Assembly (NCBI GenBank): GCA_039933315.1
Contig: JBDTOI010000126.1
Location: forward strand, 1 to 11,632
DNA: 11,632 nucleotides
From: DASXRU01 sp039933315
GTDB lineage: Bacteria > Acidobacteriota > Blastocatellia > Pyrinomonadales > Pyrinomonadaceae
Direction of reading: 5' to 3'
Shown piece by piece: positions 6,364-11,632 of the stretch. Position 1 is the stretch's first letter, and each line of letters opens with the position of its first letter. The position numbers and the translations under genes were made by a program. The notes beneath the pieces were generated by a model. The model was not told the origin of the DNA. It searched no databases and worked only from the letters and a program-made list of their open reading frames with translations.

Positions 6364-6372
6364 CAAAGATGA
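5953..6372 (+). CDS. Four-helix-bundle protein (S23 / 23S rRNA intervening-sequence protein family)
   Basis: Encodes 139 aa; the family is usually about 115-130. Signature segments are RAFALRVIRLAESLP (residues 11-25), RCGPSVGANYRASCRAKSRPDFISK (39-63, only its core quoted in other fields) and EEEADETMYWIELSIDAG (68-85). These predict four amphipathic helices; relatives form pentameric barrels, and DGR Avd proteins share the fold. Function is unknown; nucleic-acid or rRNA binding has been proposed for relatives. The ATG at 5953 has GGAG 8 bases upstream, contributed by the repeat arm. The last ~12 residues (from about 128) are read from the right arm and look like junk added to the family C-terminus. 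Its TGA overlaps the dprA ATG (ATGA), so the two are probably translationally coupled. Upstream in-frame codons cross selC and were excluded. Confidence 0.88.
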   Translation: MTPDDMKRRTRAFALRVIRLAESLPHTPLGNVIRNQMMRCGPSVGANYRASCRAKSRPDFISKMGTVEEEADETMYWIELSIDAGLMQQKGVQNLLNEANEILSITVSSINTARTSNQASPSARFNNSAFRNQNSEIQR

Positions 6373-7502
6373 TTCAGGATTGGGTTGCACTGAACATGAC
6401 AATCGGCATCGGGCCGCGCGCTGCCGTCAAACTGCTGGAGCGGTTTGGCTCGGCGGAAGCCGTGTTTGGCGCCAGCCGGGCGGAAATTGAGCAAGTACGT
6501 TTGTTGCCTGAGGCGGTAGATAGCCTTATTGCGCGCGAAATGCACACCAGGGCGGAAGCGGAAATCGACGAGGTGCGAAAGCTGGGCGGCGACATTCTGC
6601 TACTTGACGACGGTGTCTATCCATCGCTGCTGCGCGAGATTTACGATCCACCGATTGTCCTCTATGTAAAAGGACAGTGGTCTGAATGTTTGGATCAACC
6701 ATGCGTTGCTGTGGTCGGTTCGCGCAAATGCTCCACCTACGGTCAGAACTCTGCGCAAATGCTGGCGCGGGAGTTGGCCCAGCGCGGGGTGACAATTATT
6801 TCCGGACTGGCGCGCGGTATTGATGCCATGGCCCATCGTGGCGCGCTGGAAGCCGGAGGCCGCACGGTGGCAGTCATGGGTACCGGGATCAACGAAGTGT
6901 ATCCGCGCGATCATCGCAAACTAGCTCAACAGATCCTGGACGGAGGCGGCGCGCTGGTTTCACAGTTCCCCCTCGGCACGCCGCCGGTTTCGGAAAACTT
7001 TCCCTACCGGAATCGCGTCATCAGCGGTTTGAGTCTCGGGGTTCTGGTGATTGAGGCGGCGGAAAGCTCCGGCTCATTAATTACAGCGCGGCTCGCCATG
7101 GAACAGAACCGGGAGGTATTTGCGGTGCCGGGAAATATCACGTCCCGGACATCCTTTGGCACAAATTATTTAATCAAAGGCGCCGGCGCGAAGCTGGTGC
7201 AGCAATGGCAGGACGTGGCTGCGGAACTACCGCCGCAAATAGCTGCGCGCCTCTTGCCGCCACCGGTTGGCCGCAAGAAAGAGACGGACCTGGTGAACCA
7301 GTTAGCGTTGACGCCGCAGGATCTTTCGGAAGCCGAGAGAACGGTTTTCAAGTTGCTTTCTCCGGACAATCCTGCGCACATTGATGCTCTGGTGGAAACG
7401 AGCAGGCTTTCGGTTTCACAGCTAACCGGCACTTTGCTTACCCTCGAGATGCGTGAATTAGTGCGGGCGCTGCCGGGAAAATGTTTTGTGCGAAAGATGT
7501 GA
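6369..7502 (+). CDS. dprA: DNA-processing protein DprA (Smf)
   Basis: Encodes 377 aa, a full-length DprA. It loads RecA onto incoming single-stranded DNA and protects that DNA during natural transformation; it acts in the cytoplasm. The N-terminal HhH/SAM-like region includes TIGIGPRAAVKLLERFGS (11-28). The Rossmann-fold core has VVGSRK (115-120), SGLARGIDAMAH (145-156), FPYRNRVISGLS (211-222), VIEA (227-230), SGSLITARLA (234-243) and PGN (254-256). A C-terminal winged helix (DML1-type) covers about 318-377. The N-terminal IQDWVALN before the HhH is typical, which supports the ATG at 6369. That start overlaps the upstream stop and has only a weak ribosome site, fitting coupling to the four-helix-bundle gene. 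dprA next to topA is a common order; here two small genes sit between them. Confidence 0.96.
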   Translation: MIQDWVALNMTIGIGPRAAVKLLERFGSAEAVFGASRAEIEQVRLLPEAVDSLIAREMHTRAEAEIDEVRKLGGDILLLDDGVYPSLLREIYDPPIVLYVKGQWSECLDQPCVAVVGSRKCSTYGQNSAQMLARELAQRGVTIISGLARGIDAMAHRGALEAGGRTVAVMGTGINEVYPRDHRKLAQQILDGGGALVSQFPLGTPPVSENFPYRNRVISGLSLGVLVIEAAESSGSLITARLAMEQNREVFAVPGNITSRTSFGTNYLIKGAGAKLVQQWQDVAAELPPQIAARLLPPPVGRKKETDLVNQLALTPQDLSEAERTVFKLLSPDNPAHIDALVETSRLSVSQLTGTLLTLEMRELVRALPGKCFVRKM

Positions 7503-7514
7503 AAACGGTTTCCT

Positions 7515-7859
7515 ATGGATGTGACCTTAATCGATGAGCCGATAACGAGACAACAGCTACAGGAGGCCGCGGGACAGCTATTTGGTGACATGATCAAGGC
7601 GGTGGTGGACGTCGAGAGAGGGGTAATGGCAATCGGTGGCGAACTGCACGCCGACGAAGAAGCGTTCCTGCTTGAGCGAGACTCGAAGCAGGAAGATTTA
7701 TGGGGTATTAACTTGTATCCGGAACGAGATTTCGCCGAGATGATCGAATTTGATTCAATGATTAATATTCGGCCTCGGCAAAACAATCGGTCGCGTAGCG
7801 TAGAGGCCGCGAGCGTGCGCGAAAAGATCGTCAGCATAACGCGCAAGCTGGTGCAATAA
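7515..7859 (+). CDS. DUF5674 family protein
   Basis: Encodes 114 aa, typical for the family as I recall it. Conserved stretches are DMIKAVVDVERGVMAIGGEL (residues 25-44), HADEEAFLLE, SKQEDLWGINLYPE and FDSMINIRPRQNNRSR, ending in a helix likely to be REKIVSITRKLV. No catalytic motif, signal or membrane segment is seen, so it should be a soluble cytoplasmic protein of unknown function. It starts 12 bases after dprA with no clear Shine-Dalgarno, so it probably depends on readthrough translation from dprA. The next gene follows after 16 bases. The small size, and the pairing of two small genes, might suggest a two-component module, but nothing in the sequence proves it. Confidence 0.8.
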   Translation: MDVTLIDEPITRQQLQEAAGQLFGDMIKAVVDVERGVMAIGGELHADEEAFLLERDSKQEDLWGINLYPERDFAEMIEFDSMINIRPRQNNRSRSVEAASVREKIVSITRKLVQ

Positions 7860-7875
7860 AGCCCGGGAGGGATGC

Positions 7876-8205
7876 ATGCAAGCTGTACATTCGAATCTTG
7901 CGAGCGGGCGGTGGCACACACTGAAGCTGGCAGAGCAACTGGGAAATGTCGGCAGCGAATACGAGCGTGCGCTGCGAGGGAAAGAGCGAGGCGACACAAT
8001 CCATTTCGAGAACGCCTTCACGCGAATGCTTGAGCTCCTTGACCTGACGATTACAGACCCACGATGGAAGAATCATCGGTTAAGAGAACTCGTGCGCTTG
8101 CGAGAAGTGGTCTGCGAAGAACTGGTTGGCGAAGATGAGAGGCTGAACAATTCACCGAATTTGCAAAACTACTTTCTATATTTTGGCATTCTAGCGCGCA
8201 GCTGA
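7876..8205 (+). CDS. Conserved small protein of unknown function
   Basis: Encodes 109 aa. GGGAGG lies 5 bases before the ATG, a strong ribosome site that fixes the start. The pattern HSNLASGRWHTLKLAEQLGN, then GSEYERAL, then LELLDLTITDPRW and LRELVRLREVVCEEL matches a small hypothetical family that I recall from many environmental bacterial genomes. The protein is predicted to be mostly helical and charged, with no signal or transmembrane segment and an aromatic C-terminus (NYFLYFGILARS). It forms a tight pair with the DUF5674 gene and sits 31 bases before topA. Function is unknown, and no toxin or nuclease motif is evident. Confidence 0.75.
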   Translation: MQAVHSNLASGRWHTLKLAEQLGNVGSEYERALRGKERGDTIHFENAFTRMLELLDLTITDPRWKNHRLRELVRLREVVCEELVGEDERLNNSPNLQNYFLYFGILARS

Positions 8206-8236
8206 AAACCGTCTGACTGCGGTATTCTTATAATCA

Positions 8237-10747
8237 ATGGCAAAGAATCTGGTCATCGTCGAATCGCCCGCCAAAGCGAAGACAATTAATAAGTATCTGG
8301 GCAGCGACTTTCTGGTGAAGGCGTCGATTGGCCATATCAAAGATCTGCCCTCCAAAGGTCTGGGAGTCGATATTCAAAATAATTTCGAGCCGACCTATGA
8401 AGTAATCCCCGACACGAAAAAGCGCAACAACAAGAGAATCGTGGCGGAGCTGAAAAAAGCCGCGAAGGAATCGGACGCTATCTACCTGGCCGCTGACCCG
8501 GATCGTGAAGGCGAAGCCATCTGCCAGCACCTGGCTGAAGAGATTGTCCCGAAGCGACCCAAGAAGCCGACGTTTCGCGTGATGTTCAATGAAATCACGA
8601 AGCGGGCGGTTAACGAAGCCTTCAATCATCCGCGTGAGATCGATGCCAACCTGGTAGACGCCCAGCAAGCGCGCCGCGTACTCGACCGGCTGGTAGGTTA
8701 CAAAGTCTCGCCGCTGCTCTGTAAAACGATAGGCGGCAGACTGAGCGCCGGTCGCGTGCAGTCGGTTGCGCTGCGCATGGTGGTGGAGCGCGAGCGCGAA
8801 ATTGAGCAGTTTGTAAAGAATGAGTATTGGACCATCACCGCCAACCTGACGGGCAAGTTGCCACCTGCGTTTGATGCGCGCCTTTGGAAGGTGGGCGCTC
8901 AGACTGTAAAGACCGGCGGCTTTGAGGATGAGGTTAAGAAGACTGAGATACTGATTGGCAATGAAGCCACCGCGGCGGAAATTGTTACTGCAGCCCAGGC
9001 GCAGACGTTTCAGGTCAGCGAAGTAACCACCAAAGAACGCAAACGGAACCCGGTCCCACCCTTCATCACTTCAAAATTGCAGCAGGAAGCGGCGCGCAAA
9101 CTTGGTTTCTCAGTTAAGAAAACCATGATGCTGGCGCAGAAGCTTTACGAAGGTGTCGATATCGGCGCGGAAGGTGCGGTGGGCCTGATCACTTATATGC
9201 GCACCGACTCCACGCGTGTCTCCGACGCGGCCCTGACTGAGGCGCGGGACTTCGTGGGCACGCAGTACGGCCCCAACTATCTGCCCGAGAAAGCAATCCA
9301 TTACCGATCCAAGAAAGATGCGCAGGATGCGCACGAAGCCATTCGCCCGACGGACGTCGCTCGGACCCCGGACGCGATCGCGCAGTATCTCAACAAGGAA
9401 GAGTTGAAACTGTACCGCTTGATCTGGCAGCGCTTCGTGGCTTCGCAGATGATGCCGGCGCTCTTTGATCAAACTACTATCGACATCAGTGCGGGGCGAT
9501 TTATCTTTCGCGCCAGCGGCTCAGTGCAGAAGTTTGATGGCTTCCTCAAAGTCTATCAGGAAGGCCGTGACGAAAAGACTGAAGAAGAGGAAGAGGCCGA
9601 GCGCATGCTGCCGGCGGTGAAAAAGGGCGAGATGCTGGAGTTGAACAAGATTACTCCCGATCAGCATTTTACTGAGCCACCGCCGCGCTTTACTGAGGCA
9701 ACGCTGGTGAAGGCCCTCGAAGAAAAAGGCATCGGCCGGCCTTCCACCTATGCCGCGATCATGACCACGATTCAGGACCGCGAATACGTGGAAAAACTAC
9801 AAGGGCGTTTCCATCCCACCACGCTGGGAAAGACGGTTAACGATCTGCTGATTGACGGTGGCTTTGGCGATCTCTTTAACGAAACCTACACGGCGCGCAT
9901 GGAAGGCGAGCTCGATGCGGTCGAAGAAGGGACTCTCAAGTGGACGGACGCGCTCAGCGAGTTTTACGCGAAGTTCAAAACGGACCTGGATAAGTTCGAG
10001 GTATACATCAAGGGCATCAAAGACACAGCAAAACCCACGGATGAGGTTTGTCTCAAGTGCGGAACCGTCGGAATGGTGGAGAAATGGGGACGTTTCGGAA
10101 CATATCTCAAATGTTTGAAGTGTGACGCCACGCGCGATCTGGTAACGGCTCCGAGCGGGAATGGTGATGCAACTGCGGAGGGCTCTACAAGTGCGGAACC
10201 TGAAGAGCCGGAGTCATGCGAGTTGTGCGGCAAACCAATGCAGTTGAAGCGCGGCCGCTTTGGCCAGTTCCTTGGCTGCACCGGCTATCCCGAGTGCCGC
10301 AATATTCGGAAGATCGCCAAGTCGGGAATGGTCACGCCTGCGCCCGTCATGCTCGACGAGAAGTGTCCGGTGGACGGCGCACAGATGGTGAAGCGCTTTG
10401 GCCGCTATGGTGAATTCACTGCCTGTTCCAACTATCCCAAGTGCAAATACATCAAGCGGGAAACTACGGGCGTCGCCTGTCCGCGTCCCGGGTGCAAAGG
10501 CGAGTTGGTGGTCAAGAAATCAAAACGGGGGAAACTTTTTTACGGCTGCTCCGAATACCCCAAGTGCGACTCCGTGTTCTGGGACAAACCTGTCATCGAG
10601 CCCTGCCCTAAATGCAATGCGCCTTTCCTGCTGGAGAAGACCTTGAAAAAAGGCACGACGCGCAAATGCGCCACCGAAGGCTGCGACTTTAGCCGCGATG
10701 TTGAAGTGGCGGCTGAAGAACCGGTAAAGGAAACGCTGGCCTCTTAA
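8237..10747 (+). CDS. topA: DNA topoisomerase I (type IA)
   Basis: Encodes 836 aa. It relaxes negative supercoils through a covalent Tyr-DNA intermediate. The TOPRIM domain begins at once with VIVESPAKAKTI (E9) and has DPDREGEA with D87, D89 and E91. The active-site Tyr is Y320 in GLITYMRTDSTR. SKKDAQDAHEAIRPTD (about 358-373) and EKGIGRPSTYA (496-506) are the usual core motifs. The C-terminus has five zinc-ribbon-like repeats at about 605-629, 661-687, 710-736, 748-777 and 790-816. The third has CPVDG instead of CxxC and so lacks one Cys (only C710, C730 and C736 remain); it may not bind zinc. An acidic, low-complexity linker (about 638-660) separates ribbons 1 and 2. The start has no clear Shine-Dalgarno. 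It is the last gene of the plus-strand run that starts at the four-helix-bundle gene. Confidence 0.97.
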   Translation: MAKNLVIVESPAKAKTINKYLGSDFLVKASIGHIKDLPSKGLGVDIQNNFEPTYEVIPDTKKRNNKRIVAELKKAAKESDAIYLAADPDREGEAICQHLAEEIVPKRPKKPTFRVMFNEITKRAVNEAFNHPREIDANLVDAQQARRVLDRLVGYKVSPLLCKTIGGRLSAGRVQSVALRMVVEREREIEQFVKNEYWTITANLTGKLPPAFDARLWKVGAQTVKTGGFEDEVKKTEILIGNEATAAEIVTAAQAQTFQVSEVTTKERKRNPVPPFITSKLQQEAARKLGFSVKKTMMLAQKLYEGVDIGAEGAVGLITYMRTDSTRVSDAALTEARDFVGTQYGPNYLPEKAIHYRSKKDAQDAHEAIRPTDVARTPDAIAQYLNKEELKLYRLIWQRFVASQMMPALFDQTTIDISAGRFIFRASGSVQKFDGFLKVYQEGRDEKTEEEEEAERMLPAVKKGEMLELNKITPDQHFTEPPPRFTEATLVKALEEKGIGRPSTYAAIMTTIQDREYVEKLQGRFHPTTLGKTVNDLLIDGGFGDLFNETYTARMEGELDAVEEGTLKWTDALSEFYAKFKTDLDKFEVYIKGIKDTAKPTDEVCLKCGTVGMVEKWGRFGTYLKCLKCDATRDLVTAPSGNGDATAEGSTSAEPEEPESCELCGKPMQLKRGRFGQFLGCTGYPECRNIRKIAKSGMVTPAPVMLDEKCPVDGAQMVKRFGRYGEFTACSNYPKCKYIKRETTGVACPRPGCKGELVVKKSKRGKLFYGCSEYPKCDSVFWDKPVIEPCPKCNAPFLLEKTLKKGTTRKCATEGCDFSRDVEVAAEEPVKETLAS

Positions 10748-10768
10748 GGTTCAGTCACCTCTCATTAA

Positions 10769-10826
10769 CACCGCACTTCAGTGCGGTGATCCTGCAAGCT
10801 ATTCATTAGGTAACCGTTTCAACGGT
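10769..10826. repeat. Two REP-like hairpins downstream of topA
   Basis: CACCGCACTTCAGTGCGGTG (10769-10788) is a perfect 8-bp stem with a TTCA loop. A second hairpin, ACCGT/ACGGT (10813-10826), also has a TTCA loop. The first could slow or end topA transcription but has no following T-run, so a classic intrinsic terminator is not supported. Their shape and shared loop suggest a dispersed REP-type element that continues into the inverted repeat at 10828. Confidence 0.55.
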
Positions 10827-10844
10827 AATAATATACTTGACGAA

Positions 10845-10980
10845 TCATCCCTTTTTCTTCCGTTCTTTGGTGCGCTTTTCCTGCTCTAACTTCTCTTGTA
10901 ATTCCGAGTAAGGAACGGATAACAATCCGCTCATTACCTTGTCGCACTTCTCAAACTCAGTGGAAGTTTTTTGTTTTCAT
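10845..10980 (-). pseudogene. Small Lys/Glu-rich protein gene, apparently frameshifted
   Basis: On the minus strand an open frame reads TEFEKCDKVMSGLLSVPYSE and continues with a charged helix rich in E, K and R, ending in KERKKKG and a TGA at 10845. This has the look of a real small protein; I recall similar short proteins with an F-D/E-K-x-M-x-x-L-L-x-V pattern, annotated as hypothetical. The only in-frame ATG (10934) would give 29 aa and has a poor ribosome site. The natural start seems to be the ATG at 10980 (MKTK), but that frame stops after seven codons. Removing one A from the six-A run opposite 10967-10972 would join the two into a 44-aa protein. It is therefore a broken gene, a sequencing error, or a case of slippage. 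It diverges from the HEPN-like gene with 12 bases between the ATGs. Confidence 0.45.
10896..10937 (+). promoter_or_regulatory. Weak promoter and overlapping dyad upstream of the HEPN-like gene
   Basis: TTGTAA (10896-10901) and GATAAC (10918-10923) are 16 bases apart, each a 4/6 match. They overlap a dyad in which 10908-10920 pairs with 10925-10937 at 11 of 13 positions around AACA, with CGGAT/ATCCG as its core. The dyad could be an operator or a transcript hairpin. It also lies within the small minus-strand reading frame, so coding constraint is an alternative explanation. Confidence 0.3.
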
Positions 10981-10992
10981 TGGAGAGTCACC

Positions 10993-11610
10993 ATGTTGAG
11001 ATTTGACCCTAATGCTCATCACGCAATCAGAAGAACTGAAGCTATCCTGACCACAAATGTTTTCCTAATTGGAAACCATCCGTTACGGGAATCAGCTTTC
11101 ATCGAACTTCTCATCCGCCTTCACGATCTCTTACAACATCTGGTCAAACTGAATAAGCGCATTTCGTTCACCGACGACGTAAACCAATTCACTGGTAACC
11201 CTAAGGTCAAAGATATTACGGATGCCATTCGTGAATGCAGACACGCCGTATGTCACATGCGCGCAAATGCTTCTTACATTACGCCTGACGGGAAACCAGC
11301 GCCCCGTGGTTCCCACAAGGGCTGTTCCCAGTTGTTGTTTTGCTGCAAGGTCGGCAAAGGTGTCCTGCTTCAAACTCCCCGTTACAGCATCTCATCAGAC
11401 TACGACGACGACATGTGCTTCTTTTACGGCGCACACAAGCTTTACCTCAAGCGACATATCATTCGCGCTTTTGAAGAAGCGAGAAACATTGTAATTCCCC
11501 CCATCAACGTCGAGCGGCGGCGGTATTTGAGCTTTTCTTGCAATACGCCTTTATCAGCTCCGCTATTTCGCTGGCGCGGTCATCCCAGTAGGGAGCGTTC
11601 AATATTCTAA
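10993..11610 (+). CDS. HEPN-like domain protein with RX4H motif, possible ribonuclease
   Basis: Encodes 205 aa. GGAG lies 7 bases before the ATG at 10993, which favours this start over an in-frame one at 10939. The region LRESAFIELLIRLHDLLQHL (31-50) and the helix TDAIRECRHAVCH (76-88) resemble HEPN domains, in which RX4-6H is the RNase active site; here it is R83-H88, with a polar His after the Arg as is common. The core runs to about residue 170 (YLKRHIIRAFEEARN). The remaining ~30 residues are Arg/Ser-rich, unlike the rest, and are probably read-through into non-coding or antisense sequence. HEPN RNases often act as toxins or phage-defence effectors, which is inference here. Codon use is AT-richer than in topA, fitting recent acquisition. 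The gene lies inside the 20-bp inverted repeats with a divergent small partner. Confidence 0.6.
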   Translation: MLRFDPNAHHAIRRTEAILTTNVFLIGNHPLRESAFIELLIRLHDLLQHLVKLNKRISFTDDVNQFTGNPKVKDITDAIRECRHAVCHMRANASYITPDGKPAPRGSHKGCSQLLFCCKVGKGVLLQTPRYSISSDYDDDMCFFYGAHKLYLKRHIIRAFEEARNIVIPPINVERRRYLSFSCNTPLSAPLFRWRGHPSRERSIF

Positions 11611-11632
11611 CTTGATTCGTCAAGTATATTAT
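11504..11632 (-). other. Possible 3' end of a minus-strand gene entering from the right edge
   Basis: An open minus-strand frame of 42 codons runs from the window edge to a TGA at 11504. It reads NAPYWDDRASEIAELIKAYC, then KKSSNTAAARR, which looks more protein-like than the overlapping tail of the HEPN-like frame. An open stretch this short can arise by chance, so this is only a suggestion. Confidence 0.2.

Larger units (their letters stand above)
10828..11632. mobile_element. Cassette bounded by perfect 20-bp inverted repeats
   Basis: The 20 bases at 10828-10847 are the exact reverse complement of TGATTCGTCAAGTATATTAT at 11613-11632, which is the window's last base, so the true repeat may be longer. 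The inner edge is sharp: matching stops at 10848 and 11612. Between the arms lie a HEPN-like gene and a divergent small reading frame, in DNA with lower GC than topA. No transposase is seen. The arms could be copies of one REP element rather than transposon ends. Confidence 0.5.

Noticed and set aside
7166..7999. 277-codon minus-strand open frame
   Set aside because: Opposite to dprA, DUF5674 and the 109-aa gene; Ser/Cys-rich with no motif.
7503..8213. AAAACGGTTT and AAACCGT as inverted ends of a DUF5674 element
   Set aside because: Only 7 bases match, each right after a TGA stop; compatible with chance.
8229..8234. Perfect TATAAT just before topA
   Set aside because: It ends two bases before the ATG, so a transcript from it would start inside the first codons, and no -35 box lies at proper spacing.
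10967..10980. A_AAA_AAC slippery heptamer, in frame, on the minus strand
   Set aside because: A -1 shift there leads to a frame that stops after about 10 codons; the protein-like frame needs a +1 shift or loss of one A.

Overview
The window is from a moderately GC-rich bacterium. The combination of box-pathway genes, a selenocysteine tRNA, dprA close to topA, and short-period inverted repeats between genes fits an Acidobacteriota genome (Blastocatellia/Pyrinomonadales type). That placement is an inference from gene content and recalled repeat styles, not a search result. Positions 1-5506 are all on the minus strand and are read from right to left: boxC, boxB, a TetR-family regulator, an ankyrin-repeat lipoprotein, and a crotonase-fold enoyl-CoA hydratase cut by the window start. 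BoxB and BoxC are two steps of the aerobic, CoA-dependent benzoyl-CoA epoxidation pathway, and the hydratase and TetR fit the same catabolic unit. boxA, boxD and the benzoate-CoA ligase are not in the window. A good sigma70-type promoter (TTGACG, 17 bp, TATTAT) lies upstream of boxC, and a near-perfect palindrome sits on its start site, so the operon looks repressor-controlled.

Positions 5507-5811 separate the two divergent halves. They hold the box promoter and operator, a small REP-like dyad, a putative promoter and a leader hairpin. A clear tRNA-Sec gene (selC, anticodon UCA) follows at 5812-5910, with a 6-bp D stem, a long variable arm and encoded CCA.

From 5953 to 10747 everything is on the plus strand: a four-helix-bundle (S23/IVP-family) gene, dprA, a DUF5674 gene, a conserved 109-residue unknown, and topA. 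The four-helix-bundle gene is enclosed by inverted arms built of 7-bp repeats, beginning four bases after the selC CCA end.

The last part (10748-11632) is poorer in GC. It has REP-like hairpins, then a cassette bounded by perfect 20-bp inverted repeats. The cassette carries a HEPN-like protein gene (RX4H motif) and a divergent small Lys/Glu-rich reading frame that appears frameshifted.

The most unusual theme is that four places in the window have inverted-repeat architecture. Three have arms made of 7-bp or 10-bp period tandem units: one encloses the four-helix-bundle gene, one lies between boxB and tetR and supplies the tetR start codon, and one lies between boxC and boxB and supplies the boxC stop codon. 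The fourth, with non-periodic arms, encloses the HEPN-like cassette. Together they look like small cargo-carrying or empty mobile or REP-like elements.
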